Part shown: positions 26,531 through 35,869 of the stretch, piece by piece
Numbering within the stretch: the stretch's first letter is position 1
Layout of the letters: every line of letters begins with the position of its first letter
Assembly (NCBI GenBank): GCA_041399155.1
Contig: JAWKTI010000001.1
Location: 2,294,001 to 2,358,000, forward strand
Length of the DNA stretch: 64,000 bases
From: Zavarzinella sp.
Lineage (GTDB): Bacteria > Planctomycetota > Planctomycetia > Gemmatales > Gemmataceae
Direction of reading: 5' to 3'
The notes under the pieces: generated by a model
What the model was told of the DNA's origin: nothing
The model's database searches: none
Seen by the model: only the letters and a program-made list of their open reading frames with translations
Made by a program: the position numbers and the translations under genes

Positions 26531-27486
26531 TCAATACTGAATGCGGAACCCGCATTCAAAACCCCACTCACGATTATTCAAATCAGGAGCAATACCTACA
26601 CCAGGTTTGACATAAATCACTGTCCCTTTTCTGCTATAGCCAATTTCCGGTGCCACATAAATATCATTGTCACCGTTGAGGAAGTTAGTAAGAATTTGCA
26701 GTTCTGGCAAAACATATAAGCCGCTTTCCCATGCATACATACCAAAGAATCTGAATTTCCCACGGCTGATTTTCGGTCGCAGATCATTCCCAAATACTGA
26801 TGCTTCATAAAATATAATGGAGCGATAATCGCATTTGGACTAATCGCATAAACCAATCCAATCCCAGGGCCAAGAACATACTTCCCTGTTCCAAGGTTAA
26901 AAGCGGTAATCGTATTTCCTGTCTGACCTCGTGCTGCGATTGCATTATCAGCCGTTGGCAGAAACGCTTCAAATAGATTGATTACTGTTATTTTCTTATC
27001 ATCAGATGTCCAGGTATTAAAACTAGTTTGGATCCTGATGTCTCCTAGCCCCCCAATTTGAGGCAGAGCTGGGGAGGAAGCAGTAAAGTCATAATAAACA
27101 AAAGGGATTTCAAACAGTAATGCACCTCGCTTATCATACCAGGGATATTCTAACCGTGCATAGGTGGTATTAATCTGATTTCCGCCCTGGAGATAGTAAT
27201 ACTCATTACTGAGAATAAAGGTAGTAGCATTCTGGGCAGGATTTGTGCCGTTATCGTTACCACCATTACCTTGGTTTGCATTTGATTGAGATGCCGGCGG
27301 TGCCAGTGCACCCGTGGCGGCGTTATTCAGTATCGATTCGGCCTCACTGGGCTGATCGACAAGCAACGGACGAGGTTCGCTAACACCAGATTCGATAGGC
27401 AGTAAGGGGACAAAATTTTCCTGTGCCAGTGTAGCACTGATTATCACAAGCTGTAAGCCCAGCGCTATGTATAGTACTTTCGACAT
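26531..27486 (-). pseudogene. Outer-membrane beta-barrel-type protein, frameshifted
   Basis: Two overlapping frames together encode one protein of about 318 residues. The first (start 27486) has a signal peptide (YIALGLQLVIISATLAQ), an Asn/Gly linker and alternating strands (FEIPFVYYDF, GDIRIQTSFNTW) as in outer-membrane transporter-like barrels. After KHQY it runs out of the pattern, while the other frame continues smoothly as FGNDLRPKISRGKFRFFGMY and ends in GFECGFRIQY, a typical aromatic barrel terminus. Adding one T on the minus strand to the T-run at 26792-26794 restores the frame. This is either a real lesion or a sequencing error. Confidence 0.7.
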
Positions 27487-27567
27487 GATAACTCCGAAAT
27501 ACAGCTATTGCATACTATCTGTATCGGTTGTGGGATCTGTACAGGTTAATCTGATTTTAGAATGTGA

Positions 27568-28995
27568 TTAGAATAGCATCTGAAACCGAATTCCTGGGAT
27601 TACAGTTGTACCCAGCCCTACTGTACTCGGTCTTGCGATTTCGATATCGAATGTCAACCTTGCCCAAGGTGTAATCGCATAGTTATAGAATACTTCCACC
27701 CCGTATTCATCCTGTTGTGGATTGAATGGTCTTGCAAGTGCTTTCGCGTTATTGCTAAGGCCAAGATAGAAATAACCTATGCCAAATGTGTCCAGTGTTC
27801 TTCCAGGTAGCATGCTTCTTCCACCAATCCCGCCATTCGCAACAAAGCGAATTGGATTCGGGTTTCCATCGGATATACCGAACTGACCGAATACACCCCA
27901 AGTTCGTTTTTCATCACAGGGATCCATCCATAATGACTGATAAAAGTTCGTATATACTGACCAGGAGCCATCTTCGACAGGCGGGGTGGCATTTGCGGCT
28001 GGATTTCCTCTCAGTACCTGATTAATCACTCGCAAATAAGCAGCAGGATCAAACGAGCGGTATTCCGCATTACTCCAGGTACCTCCGATATTTAATATCG
28101 CAGGTAAACCAAAAGGTTTGCCTCGCAGGATTAAATCGGGAACCAGGACAACTCCCGTTTCATAGATGTTTTCAAATCCTTTCGTTGCTCGTTCTTCAGG
28201 ATCGAACACAGTAAAAGTAAACAAAGGCTCACCTTCACTTAATATCGCTGCACCTACAGCTGCTGTCGAATATGGAATAGTTCGTGCTGCGATAGGATTA
28301 AATACCAGACTGGTATTCATGAATCCTTCTAAACCGGGCTTGTTGGTGCCAAGCCCCGGGCTGTACCGCAGAGGGTATTCATCCAGTGTGTTGATTTTCC
28401 CAAGATAGAGGGCAAAATTTTCAGACAGTGCCTGAGTAATTTTGAATCCTGTTAGTGAAGTGATGTTTTCATCTGCTTCGGGAAAGTTTAATGGGATATT
28501 ACCGGGAGCCAGCAAGCCATCGATCTCGTTGATTGATCGACCATATCTGGTTTCACCATGCAGATTGATAAACAATCCTTGCATGATGCCCAATTTCCCG
28601 GCATCTACATTAAACAAGTAGTCTAGTTTGCCACCATATTCCCAAGTCTGCTCCTGACCTCCACTCGTGATTCCCTGGTAAAACTGTGTTGCAAACAGAT
28701 CAAATGTCAGGCCTTGATCAGCCAATGCCGACCGTTGGCCCCACCAGTCTCCTGTCAATCTTGAACGATTGAACAATTCGCCTATGTACGGATTTTCTGC
28801 TGGTAATTCAGTAGTTTCTGTCGGAGGCAGCGGGAGTACTTGTTCCTTGTTCGATTCGGGTTCCAGAGTGATACGTGGCATTTGCTGTACATCTGCGGGT
28901 GTATTGACCGGGGGCTGAGCAGAAACGACAAAGCAAACGGATAAATTGATTACGATGGCTGTATAACGAACGATCGACCATCTGTGAGCAAACAT
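27568..28995 (-). CDS. Carbohydrate-selective porin (OprB family)
   Basis: A 475-residue OprB-type porin. It has a signal peptide (about 1-24), a proline-rich linker and the family opening RSRLTGDWWGQRSALADQG, followed by TFDLFATQFYQG and alternating aromatic beta-strands through NYAITPWARLTFDIEIARP to the C-terminal GIRFQMLF. It would form a sugar-selective outer-membrane channel. The ATG at 28995 has GGTGGGAG upstream and is preferred over the GTG at 29007. The downstream barrel gene and lipoprotein share its strand. Confidence 0.85.
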   Translation of the reverse strand: MFAHRWSIVRYTAIVINLSVCFVVSAQPPVNTPADVQQMPRITLEPESNKEQVLPLPPTETTELPAENPYIGELFNRSRLTGDWWGQRSALADQGLTFDLFATQFYQGITSGGQEQTWEYGGKLDYLFNVDAGKLGIMQGLFINLHGETRYGRSINEIDGLLAPGNIPLNFPEADENITSLTGFKITQALSENFALYLGKINTLDEYPLRYSPGLGTNKPGLEGFMNTSLVFNPIAARTIPYSTAAVGAAILSEGEPLFTFTVFDPEERATKGFENIYETGVVLVPDLILRGKPFGLPAILNIGGTWSNAEYRSFDPAAYLRVINQVLRGNPAANATPPVEDGSWSVYTNFYQSLWMDPCDEKRTWGVFGQFGISDGNPNPIRFVANGGIGGRSMLPGRTLDTFGIGYFYLGLSNNAKALARPFNPQQDEYGVEVFYNYAITPWARLTFDIEIARPSTVGLGTTVIPGIRFQMLF

Positions 28996-29161
28996 GACCA
29001 CTCCCACCTAGAACTAATCGAACTGGTTCAACGAATAGTTCTGGTGGGAATTGGTTCATTCAAATTCACCAGGTTACCTATTCTGCACAATCACCAACTT
29101 CTGCGCATGACGCAGATGTGGAATTTATCGGTGAGATCGTACTGAATAATTCAAAAAAATC

Positions 29162-30607
29162 TTATTTGAGATTTTGCTGGCAGAGAAACAATCCTATAGC
29201 AATGACCGCTACAGCACCCAGAATCGACAGTGCTTGAGAGAATCTTTCCCATCCCAGATGCTTGCCGACCATCTGATTGCTTTTGCGGGCAGTCCACACG
29301 ACTAACAGGCCAATAAACACCAACACCATCGCCAGACCAAGGCTGAATGAGAGAACAGTCCAGAGTGCCAGACCGTATCGGTGGGCAGTGACGCAATACA
29401 GAACCCACAGAATTGCCCCCCAGCAAGGGATCAGTCCGCCTGAAATACCCAAAAAGATCAGACGAATCCAACTTACCCGCCCAAATTGCTCCGGCGTAAT
29501 CCCGTGGGAGTGTCCGTGGCCAGAATCATCCCCAGCGTGGGAGTGGCTGTGGCTGGCAAATCCATGCACATGATCCGATTTTCCCGCAACGCGGTGCAGA
29601 AAGAGCCAGACGCCAATCATTGCGACCAACAGCCCCCCGCCAACACCTAACACCTGCTGTACCGTTTGTGGTGGGACGTCTTTCAACGCAAACTTCAGCA
29701 ATAAAGCCACTCCAATGGCGGTGCTGGTGTGGGTAATTGTGGTGACAATCCCCAGCGCCAGTGCGTGCTTCGGTGTGCCTTTTTCACCCACCAAGTACGC
29801 AGCAACCATTGTTTTGCCATGCCCCGGTGAGATCGAATGCAGGCAGCCGTGCAGAAATGCCACCCCCAGAATCAGCCACAAGCCAATTCGGGAATCGAAC
29901 AGCAATTGCAGGTTATCGGTGCGGTTCACTTCCCGCAATAGCTGCCAGAACGTGGCCTGATCCGCCTGAAAGGTGGAAGGTGGCGCTGGTTCCTGAAGTT
30001 CATCCGTTGATACCACTTTGGCAGCCAACGGGATCGAGACGCGACACATGAATTTTTTCTCATTTTCGCGATCCATCCCGGTGAGCTGGATTTCACCGGG
30101 CTCCTGCACTTCGACTACCTCGACCTGATCGGCATAGTCGCTTTTCAGCACATAGCGACCTTTGCAGTCTGAAAAAGTGGTATCCCAAATCTGAATTTGA
30201 TTTTTTTCGGCTGTTACTTTGAAATCGGCAGCAAATTCAAAATAAAACTGGGCCGAATCGAGGTATTCAACGCGGCTCGTTTTCAAAGAAAGTGGCAACT
30301 CTTTCCCATTCAACTGAACGATCAATTGATCTGCAATCACTTGATTCATTTTCTGCAAAAAGGCATCGCCAAACTCTTTCCGGCCAACAACTTGCGAAAA
30401 ATCAAGTGGGAACTTGTTCTTGGGATCTCCCACCAGTTCCACCAGGGTCAGCTCATCGATTTCCAGGCGGTAACGGATGCGAAGTGACGTGGGGCGAACA
30501 TCAACTGTGATATTCCGATCATATTCTGAACGTGGAACGCGGTGGGCATACAAGCTGCACTCAGAAATCATGCAGCAGACAATCGTCAGGGCCACCAGCG
30601 TTTTCAT
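29162..30607 (-). CDS. NicO-family nickel/cobalt transporter with extracytoplasmic domain
   Basis: A 481-residue protein. After a signal peptide there is a soluble domain of about 210 residues (VDVRPTSLRIRYRLEID onwards), then a polytopic NicO/RcnA-type permease. The first permease helix carries HGCLHSISPGHGKTMVAAYLVG with clustered histidines, and a cytoplasmic loop is His-rich (HVHGFASHSHSHAGDDSGHGH). NicO proteins move Ni2+ or Co2+, often as exporters or for metalloenzyme assembly. The fusion of the soluble domain to the permease is common in planctomycetes and related phyla. Confidence 0.8.
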   Translation of the reverse strand: MKTLVALTIVCCMISECSLYAHRVPRSEYDRNITVDVRPTSLRIRYRLEIDELTLVELVGDPKNKFPLDFSQVVGRKEFGDAFLQKMNQVIADQLIVQLNGKELPLSLKTSRVEYLDSAQFYFEFAADFKVTAEKNQIQIWDTTFSDCKGRYVLKSDYADQVEVVEVQEPGEIQLTGMDRENEKKFMCRVSIPLAAKVVSTDELQEPAPPSTFQADQATFWQLLREVNRTDNLQLLFDSRIGLWLILGVAFLHGCLHSISPGHGKTMVAAYLVGEKGTPKHALALGIVTTITHTSTAIGVALLLKFALKDVPPQTVQQVLGVGGGLLVAMIGVWLFLHRVAGKSDHVHGFASHSHSHAGDDSGHGHSHGITPEQFGRVSWIRLIFLGISGGLIPCWGAILWVLYCVTAHRYGLALWTVLSFSLGLAMVLVFIGLLVVWTARKSNQMVGKHLGWERFSQALSILGAVAVIAIGLFLCQQNLK

Positions 30608-30646
30608 TGAAACCTCTCGCTGCGAATATTACCTATTCTAGCGAGT

Positions 30647-31744
30647 TCATTTCAGTTGGCTCAAGGTCATTAACACATAACCGGTCACCAGTGCAGGATC
30701 GCCTTCCATCCAGCGATCGGTCTCGTTGATCCAGCTACCATCCATTTTCTGGCGTTTTTTCAATGCTGTCAGTAGCTCTTTTTTCCATTCATGCTTCACG
30801 CCTTTGTCATCCACTACCACATCGGTTTCCATCAATGCCAATGCTTTCGACATGGTGTGATAGTAGTAGTACAGCCCACGTTGAGACAGTGCTGGTGGCA
30901 TACCGGGATTGGCATCCACGGTATAGTTTTTCGCAATCCATTCGGCTGCTTTCAAATAACGAGGGTCTTTTTTGCTGACTCCACAGTAAATCATGCTCTT
31001 GATTCCAGCGTAAGTCATGCTGCCGTAACCAGTTAAGTCGCCACCTGGGGTGTCGGAGGTTTTGGTTTGCCCCCCACCTGCGGCGGAATAAATGAAACTG
31101 CCATCATTAATTTTTCCAGCCCATGGCATCGTGTTAAACTCGCTTTTCAAATTCTGACAACGACTGACAAAGATCAGCGCCTGCAGTAAAGAAGGATCAT
31201 CCGATGGCACCCCCGCTTCGCGCAACGCTTCAATAAAGAATTGCGTATTTGAAAGATCGGGGCGGGATTTACTGTCGTACCCTGCCCCACCAAAGAAGTC
31301 ATCGGTGGGCTTTTTCCCTTCACCCTCGTTCCACTGCAGTCCTTTCAGGAATTTTACGGCATCGTCAATGATTTTCTGGTACTTGTCCGGTTGATTGGCC
31401 TTTTTCAGTGCCATTACATTCACAGAAGTGACGTAATTATGCAGCTGAATCACCGCATCGTTCCCGGCAAGGTGGCCTTCTTTGGCATTAGTAAGATTCA
31501 CGATATATTTCAGTGCCTTCGCCACCATCGGATCATCCACCGTCACACTGCCGGTGCTCAGCAATCCGGTTACCACAATACCCGTAACGCCTCGGCTGCG
31601 TGGCTCGGTGCCCCAACTTCCATTGGCATTTTGCGATTTCCGCAGGAATTCAATCCCACCATTGACAGTGGTTGTCCAGTCGTCCGCACGTGCAATGATC
31701 GGCACCAGGCAGATACACCAAATTGTCAAGCAGGTTTTACGCAT
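30647..31744 (-). CDS. Secreted squalene-cyclase/prenyltransferase-fold protein
   Basis: A 365-residue protein with a signal peptide (ICLVPIIARA) and an alpha/alpha toroid of the prenyltransferase/squalene-oxidase repeat type: GGIEFLRKSQNANGSWG at the start and KKRQKMDGSWINETDRWM near the end. These QW-like repeats mark the fold, but the DxDD catalytic motif of true squalene-hopene cyclases is not seen, so terpene cyclase activity is unlikely. Such exported toroid proteins are numerous in planctomycetes; their role is unknown. Confidence 0.75.
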   Translation of the reverse strand: MRKTCLTIWCICLVPIIARADDWTTTVNGGIEFLRKSQNANGSWGTEPRSRGVTGIVVTGLLSTGSVTVDDPMVAKALKYIVNLTNAKEGHLAGNDAVIQLHNYVTSVNVMALKKANQPDKYQKIIDDAVKFLKGLQWNEGEGKKPTDDFFGGAGYDSKSRPDLSNTQFFIEALREAGVPSDDPSLLQALIFVSRCQNLKSEFNTMPWAGKINDGSFIYSAAGGGQTKTSDTPGGDLTGYGSMTYAGIKSMIYCGVSKKDPRYLKAAEWIAKNYTVDANPGMPPALSQRGLYYYYHTMSKALALMETDVVVDDKGVKHEWKKELLTALKKRQKMDGSWINETDRWMEGDPALVTGYVLMTLSQLK

Positions 31745-31877
31745 GTTGTCCTCCAGGTTTATGCTGGTATCTTACTGCAAAAGCAATGCCATTGCCAAAA
31801 CGTGCGTGAAATGGAGGTAAGCCAAAGCAAAATGGAACATTTTTGGCCAAACATGGTCAAAAATTGGCCAAGACGGC

Positions 31878-32547
31878 TCAAAAGGATGAGCCAGGATCCC
31901 AGCTTTCACGCTTGCCATTGAGTGCCACAATGATGCAATCCGAACAGGTTTCTTCACCCAGTGAACTGGAATTGATGGTGAGGTCATACGCACAGATGTC
32001 GCTCAAACGCTCACCGAATTGTTCTGATAAATATTTCTTCCGTTGTTGGTCTTTCTGCAAAACCTGATCTTCTGCCTGCTGTGGGGTCAGGCGTAGCCAG
32101 TCCTGCATATGCTGAACCCGATCGGCAAGATTAGCAATAATCCGCACATGCAGACAATTGAGCGGGGGCAAATAAAATCCAGCACCCCGCCCCACAAAAA
32201 TTGCCTGGCCACGTGCCGTCAAACCATAGATCACGCGTGCTAACGACAGGCTTCCAGGCGAATTACTTGCTCCCCCACGTTGTTGGAGTGCCTGCAGTTG
32301 GTTTTGTTGCCAAACGAGTGCTTCGGGACTCAGTTCGCTTTGCAACTCCGCCTGAGCAGCATCGTTTCCGGCAAGATATTCCAGATTTTCCTGATTGTAA
32401 ACGGTCCAGGTGAGGCGATCAGCAACACGCTTTGCAATACTCCCCACGTGCACCCGTCTGGCGGGTAACCGCAATGGCGATTGGAAACAACGTGGGCAAA
32501 CCATGATGGTCACCACGATCACCGTGATGTGGGCCAAGATCGAGCAT
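31878..32547 (-). pseudogene. Cytidylate-kinase-like protein, frameshifted at N-terminus
   Basis: The main open frame (to 32570) has IAKRVADRLTWTVYNQENLEYLAG and FVGRGAGFYLP, the body of cytidylate-kinase-like (AAA_26) proteins, but no P-loop. A second frame on the same strand, starting with ATG at 32547, supplies it: IAIAVTRQTGARG, which joins to SIAKRVAD if one G is removed from the run at 32442-32445 (CCCC on the plus strand). The restored protein would be about 222 residues and bind ATP. The lesion or error removes the nucleotide-binding loop. Confidence 0.65.
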
Positions 32548-32649
32548 CGGATCCATGAAATTTTTCGCAAGTTAACAAATAATTATCGTAGGAAACCAGC
32601 ACCACATTCTGCAAGCCAATCATTCTTACAGTCGTATGAGTGTTGAAAA

Positions 32650-32665
32650 TGTTCCACGTGGAACA
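32650..32665. promoter_or_regulatory. parS-like centromere site 1
   Basis: TGTTCCACGTGGAACA is a perfect 16-bp palindrome that matches the near-universal bacterial parS motif (TGTTnCACGTGnAACA type), the loading site for chromosomal ParB clamps. It lies in a non-coding gap. A second copy is at 41110-41125. Confidence 0.8.
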
Positions 32666-32796
32666 CTGTCATCTGTACGAATGTCATTGTGTCAATGTGG
32701 TTACAATCCAATATCCGACACTTGTTTGACCTTCTTCCCACGCAGTTAGGAAACCAGATCTACAAACTTTCTGTTCATCCACCCAGCTAAGTTCTA

Positions 32797-32804
32797 CCAG
32801 AAAG
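32797..32804. repeat. IS66 target-site duplication, left
   Basis: CCAGAAAG, matching CCAGAAAC at 35551-35558 at seven of eight positions, directly outside the left inverted repeat. Confidence 0.65.
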
Positions 32805-32915
32805 GTACCCGTTCAGTGAACGACTGTTCTGATTTCATACATCCGTGAGTTGAGTTTCTCACAACTTGCAGAGCTCGTTGAGATTTCGCAATTGTTTAGA
32901 ATCGGGTAGATGGAT

Positions 32916-34536
32916 TCAGGATGGTGTGGGATTGTTGTTGTCGAATTGTTGAGGTTTCCAGGCTGCAGGGGATAGCTCGCTCAGGCGATCCTTGGGCCAG
33001 GTGGGCAGTTTTGCCAGGATATCGGTCAGGTAGGCCTGCGGCTCCACACCCGCGTGCAGGCACGATTGCACGATGCTGTAGATGATGGCTGCATTGCGAC
33101 CGCCTTGTTCACTGCCTGCAAACAGCCAGTTCTTGCGTCCCAGGGCAATCACTCGCAATGCCCGCTCCGCGGCATTATTATCAATATTCAAATACCCCTG
33201 CTCGGTATATCGGTGCAGGGCCTGCCAATGGCGCAACGCATAGTTCACCGCTTTGGCAATCGGGCTTTTGGGCAACAACTTTGGTGCCTCCGCATGCAGC
33301 CAATCGTGCAATTCTTTCAACACGGGAATTGCTTTTTCCTGGCGAATCTGCACTCGAGACGCTTCCTGCACAGACAATTCCCAGGACTGCTCAGCCAGAT
33401 CCTTCTTAATCTCCTTTTCAATCCGATACAGTTTGCTGATCAGCACCATGGCCCGCGCAGCCTGCAGCGGTGCCGTAATCTGGGCCTCATGAAACTTGCG
33501 CCGCGCATGTGCCCAGCACGCCACCTCGGTCATATTTTGCCGGGTGTACAACTGGTCGTACAAGTTGGCTGCATCCGCATGCAAGTAGCCGTTGTAATCA
33601 TTCAGCAGTGCTTCTGGCCCTGCGTGCTTTGCTCAGTGTGAAGTCATAAATCAGATGCGGATGCAGTGCATCACCAATCGCTACCCACATGCGGGCGGGA
33701 TGCAACTGACGCTGATTATCTTTTTTCTGCAGTGGCAAACTGGTTTCATCGATATGAATTACCCGGGATTGCAAGAGATCCGCCAGCATCCAGCAATAAA
33801 GTGGCTCCAGCAATTGCGCGACATCGCCCAGCCAACTGCACATTGTAGAGCGAGATAACTTCAGAGCGGCTCGCTGAAACAATCGTTCGAGCCGGTGCAG
33901 CGGCAGATGATCAACAAACTTACTGACCAGAATAAAAGCCAGTAACCCAGGTCCAGCATTTCCCTTGGGAATCGGATTTGCAGGTGGTTCTGCCACGCGG
34001 ATCAAGTCATTGACGGGTACAGGGTTGTTATCCGCAGGCCGGCGATCAAGGCAACGTTGACAGGCATATTTCTGACGGGCAAACTCCATCACAAATATTG
34101 AAGCAGGTTTGTATTCGTAACGACTACTGATCACTTCGCCAATTCTTGTCAGCGGCTGGTGACAGCAGGAGCAGGTTTTCTGTTCCGGCTCAAGATCAAT
34201 CACTACCCGCTGCCGAGGCAAATCTGTCAGTGGCCGCTTGCGTCCATGACCTTTGCGACGAGTTGGCGATTCTGGCTCGATAACTGGTTCAGGTTCGAGT
34301 TCGATAACAGGCTCTGGTTCCGGTTCCGGCTCTTCAAATAACTCCCCTTGGCCCGGGTCAAAATATTCCCGTTTCTGATTCCGACCAGATCGCATCAGGT
34401 TGTTGATCTGGTTCTGAAGGGATTCAATCAGTGCTTGTTGCTGCAGATACTTTTCGGAAATTGTCCGAATTATTTCATGACACTGACCGAGGTCAACGGG
34501 TAGAGAAGGATCGTGATCAGCCGATGACTCGCTCAT
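32916..34536 (-). pseudogene. tnpC: IS66 transposase TnpC, frameshifted
   Basis: The N-terminal frame carries a leucine-rich coiled coil, an acidic Glu/Pro repeat, a zinc-finger (CSCCHQPL, then ACQRC) and the first catalytic aspartate in VIHIDETSLP. It stops at SKARRARSTAE. The downstream frame continues GPEALLNDYNGYLHADAANLYDQ with the second aspartate, and NIDNNAAERALRVIALGRKNW with the catalytic glutamate. The break is one small indel near 33621-33626. IS66 TnpC is not known to use programmed frameshifting, so it is called inactive. The ATG at 34536 (MSESSADH) is preferred to the longer frame at 34569. Confidence 0.85.
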
Positions 34537-34678
34537 ACTATTAAGACGCGAGGTAGCAAAAACTATCAATCAATCATGGAGAATTTTGATATTTTTTCTG
34601 AAATCAATTGAGAACTGATTTGCCAGTGAAATCTTCAGTCGGCTGGTCGCTGATAACGATGCTGACGTTGAACCTTAC

Positions 34679-34984
34679 TCAGATCGATCCCTGCAGAATC
34701 AGTTGCAGATCAATGCCGGTCAACGTCAGAACGGCACTGGGATCTTTCGGAAACAGAAAGTTGCCTTGTTCCAGGCGTTTGTACCAGATGGCCAGGCCAT
34801 CACGATCCCACCAGAGCAATTTCAAGCAGTCGCCACGGCGATTGCGGAAGACAAACAGATCACCAGACAACGGATCCTGACCCAAATATTGCTGAACCAG
34901 GAAACACAAGCCATCAAAACTTCGCCGCATATCCACGGGATGCGTGGCCACGAATACACGCACGCTGTCGGGCAGATTCAGCAT
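34679..34984 (-). CDS. tnpB: IS66 accessory protein TnpB
   Basis: A 101-residue protein with the IS66 Orf2 signature VRVFVATHPVDMRRSFDGL, DPLSGDLFVFRNRRGD and KLLWWDRDGLAIWYKRLE. It is required with TnpA for IS66 transposition, although its exact role is unknown. The ATG at 34984 overlaps the tnpA stop (ATGCTGA), giving translational coupling. Confidence 0.95.
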   Translation of the reverse strand: MLNLPDSVRVFVATHPVDMRRSFDGLCFLVQQYLGQDPLSGDLFVFRNRRGDCLKLLWWDRDGLAIWYKRLEQGNFLFPKDPSAVLTLTGIDLQLILQGSI

Positions 34985-35478
34985 GATGATTCTCCCAGCA
35001 GGTGAACGATTTCTGCTAGTAATTGCCGATCGCATCCCGCCCGTACGCGGATCGTTTGTTGACCAGACAGAATAATCTCGATCGGCGTATCGCTATATTG
35101 TGGAACCTTGAGATGTTGAAAAACGACCGGGATGAACGCGGGCGGTTCTGCTTCCTTGCTTGTTGGTGCACCGGGCTGATGGTTGACTGGTGCTGATGCC
35201 TGGGCAGTTTCACCCGCTGCCACCTTTGGTGCCACCTGTCGTTTACCAGCGGAAGATTTTGACGGCATTGGTTCTGCTTTACCAGCAAACGACTTGGGCT
35301 GTATCGAAATAATCTCCTGTTCTCGCTGCATAATGGTTCGTTTCCAAAAATAAAATTGAATCGCACTCAAACTCTGCTGACGACAGTATTCCGCAATCGA
35401 AAACCCACTTGTCAATTGCTGCTGCAAATGCACTCGCCAAGATTGTTCCAGTTCTAAATTGCGACGATTCTTCAGCAT
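34978..35478 (-). CDS. tnpA: IS66 accessory protein TnpA
   Basis: A 166-residue protein with an N-terminal helix-turn-helix-like part (SWRVHLQQQLTSGFSIAEYCRQQSLS), the IQFYFWKR motif common to IS66 Orf1, and a C-terminal PIEIILSGQQTIRVRAG strand segment. The start at 35478 (MLKNRR) is used because the longer frame runs into the inverted repeat. Confidence 0.9.
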   Translation of the reverse strand: MLKNRRNLELEQSWRVHLQQQLTSGFSIAEYCRQQSLSAIQFYFWKRTIMQREQEIISIQPKSFAGKAEPMPSKSSAGKRQVAPKVAAGETAQASAPVNHQPGAPTSKEAEPPAFIPVVFQHLKVPQYSDTPIEIILSGQQTIRVRAGCDRQLLAEIVHLLGESSC

Positions 35479-35550
35479 CACTGATCTCCTTGAAACAAGA
35501 AACCAGCAGCTTACCACGCTACACAAGACAGTCGTTCACCGAACGGATAC

Positions 35551-35558
35551 CCAGAAAC
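35551..35558. repeat. IS66 target-site duplication, right
   Basis: CCAGAAAC, directly outside the right inverted repeat; partner of 32797-32804. Confidence 0.65.
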
Positions 35559-35590
35559 CGTCATTCCCGTCTGCGCGGGAATCCCGGGCT
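35559..35590. repeat. REP-like palindrome
   Basis: ATTCCCG (35563-35569) pairs with CGGGAAT (35576-35582) within CGTCATTCCCGTCTGCGCGG. This is the form of widely dispersed short intergenic palindromes in other bacteria. It lies at the right edge of the IS66 target duplication. Confidence 0.35.
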
Positions 35591-35869
35591 TCCCACTCGT
35601 AGTAGATTCAAGAAGTCTTGTAATCCCCCACTATCTCAGCTACTCTGAAGGTAAATTTCTGTCCACGGTGCCCATATGTCGCATCCCATCCACGATGCCA
35701 CTGGCAACAGCACGATGGCGGTTATGCCACCGGGTTAGCCAATCAGATCACTACCGATGGCACCTGGACATACAGCTACGATGATTCTGGCAATCGTACC
35801 AAGAAATCCCTCGGCAGCAGCGCCGAAACCTGGACCTACGAATACGACCACAACAACCATCTCATCCGG

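Larger units (their letters stand above)
32805..35550 (-). mobile_element. IS66-family insertion sequence
   Basis: The element has tnpA, tnpB and tnpC in the usual order on the minus strand. Its ends are 23-bp inverted repeats (32805-32827 and 35528-35550) with two mismatches, both starting GTA. The flanks carry CCAGAAAG (32797-32804) and CCAGAAAC (35551-35558), an 8-bp target duplication matching at seven positions, as expected for IS66. The tnpC gene is frameshifted, so the copy is probably immobile unless helped. Confidence 0.9.

Noticed and set aside
33598..33640. Programmed frameshift in IS66 tnpC
   Set aside because: No slippery heptamer is seen and IS66 TnpC is normally a single frame, so a plain indel is more likely.
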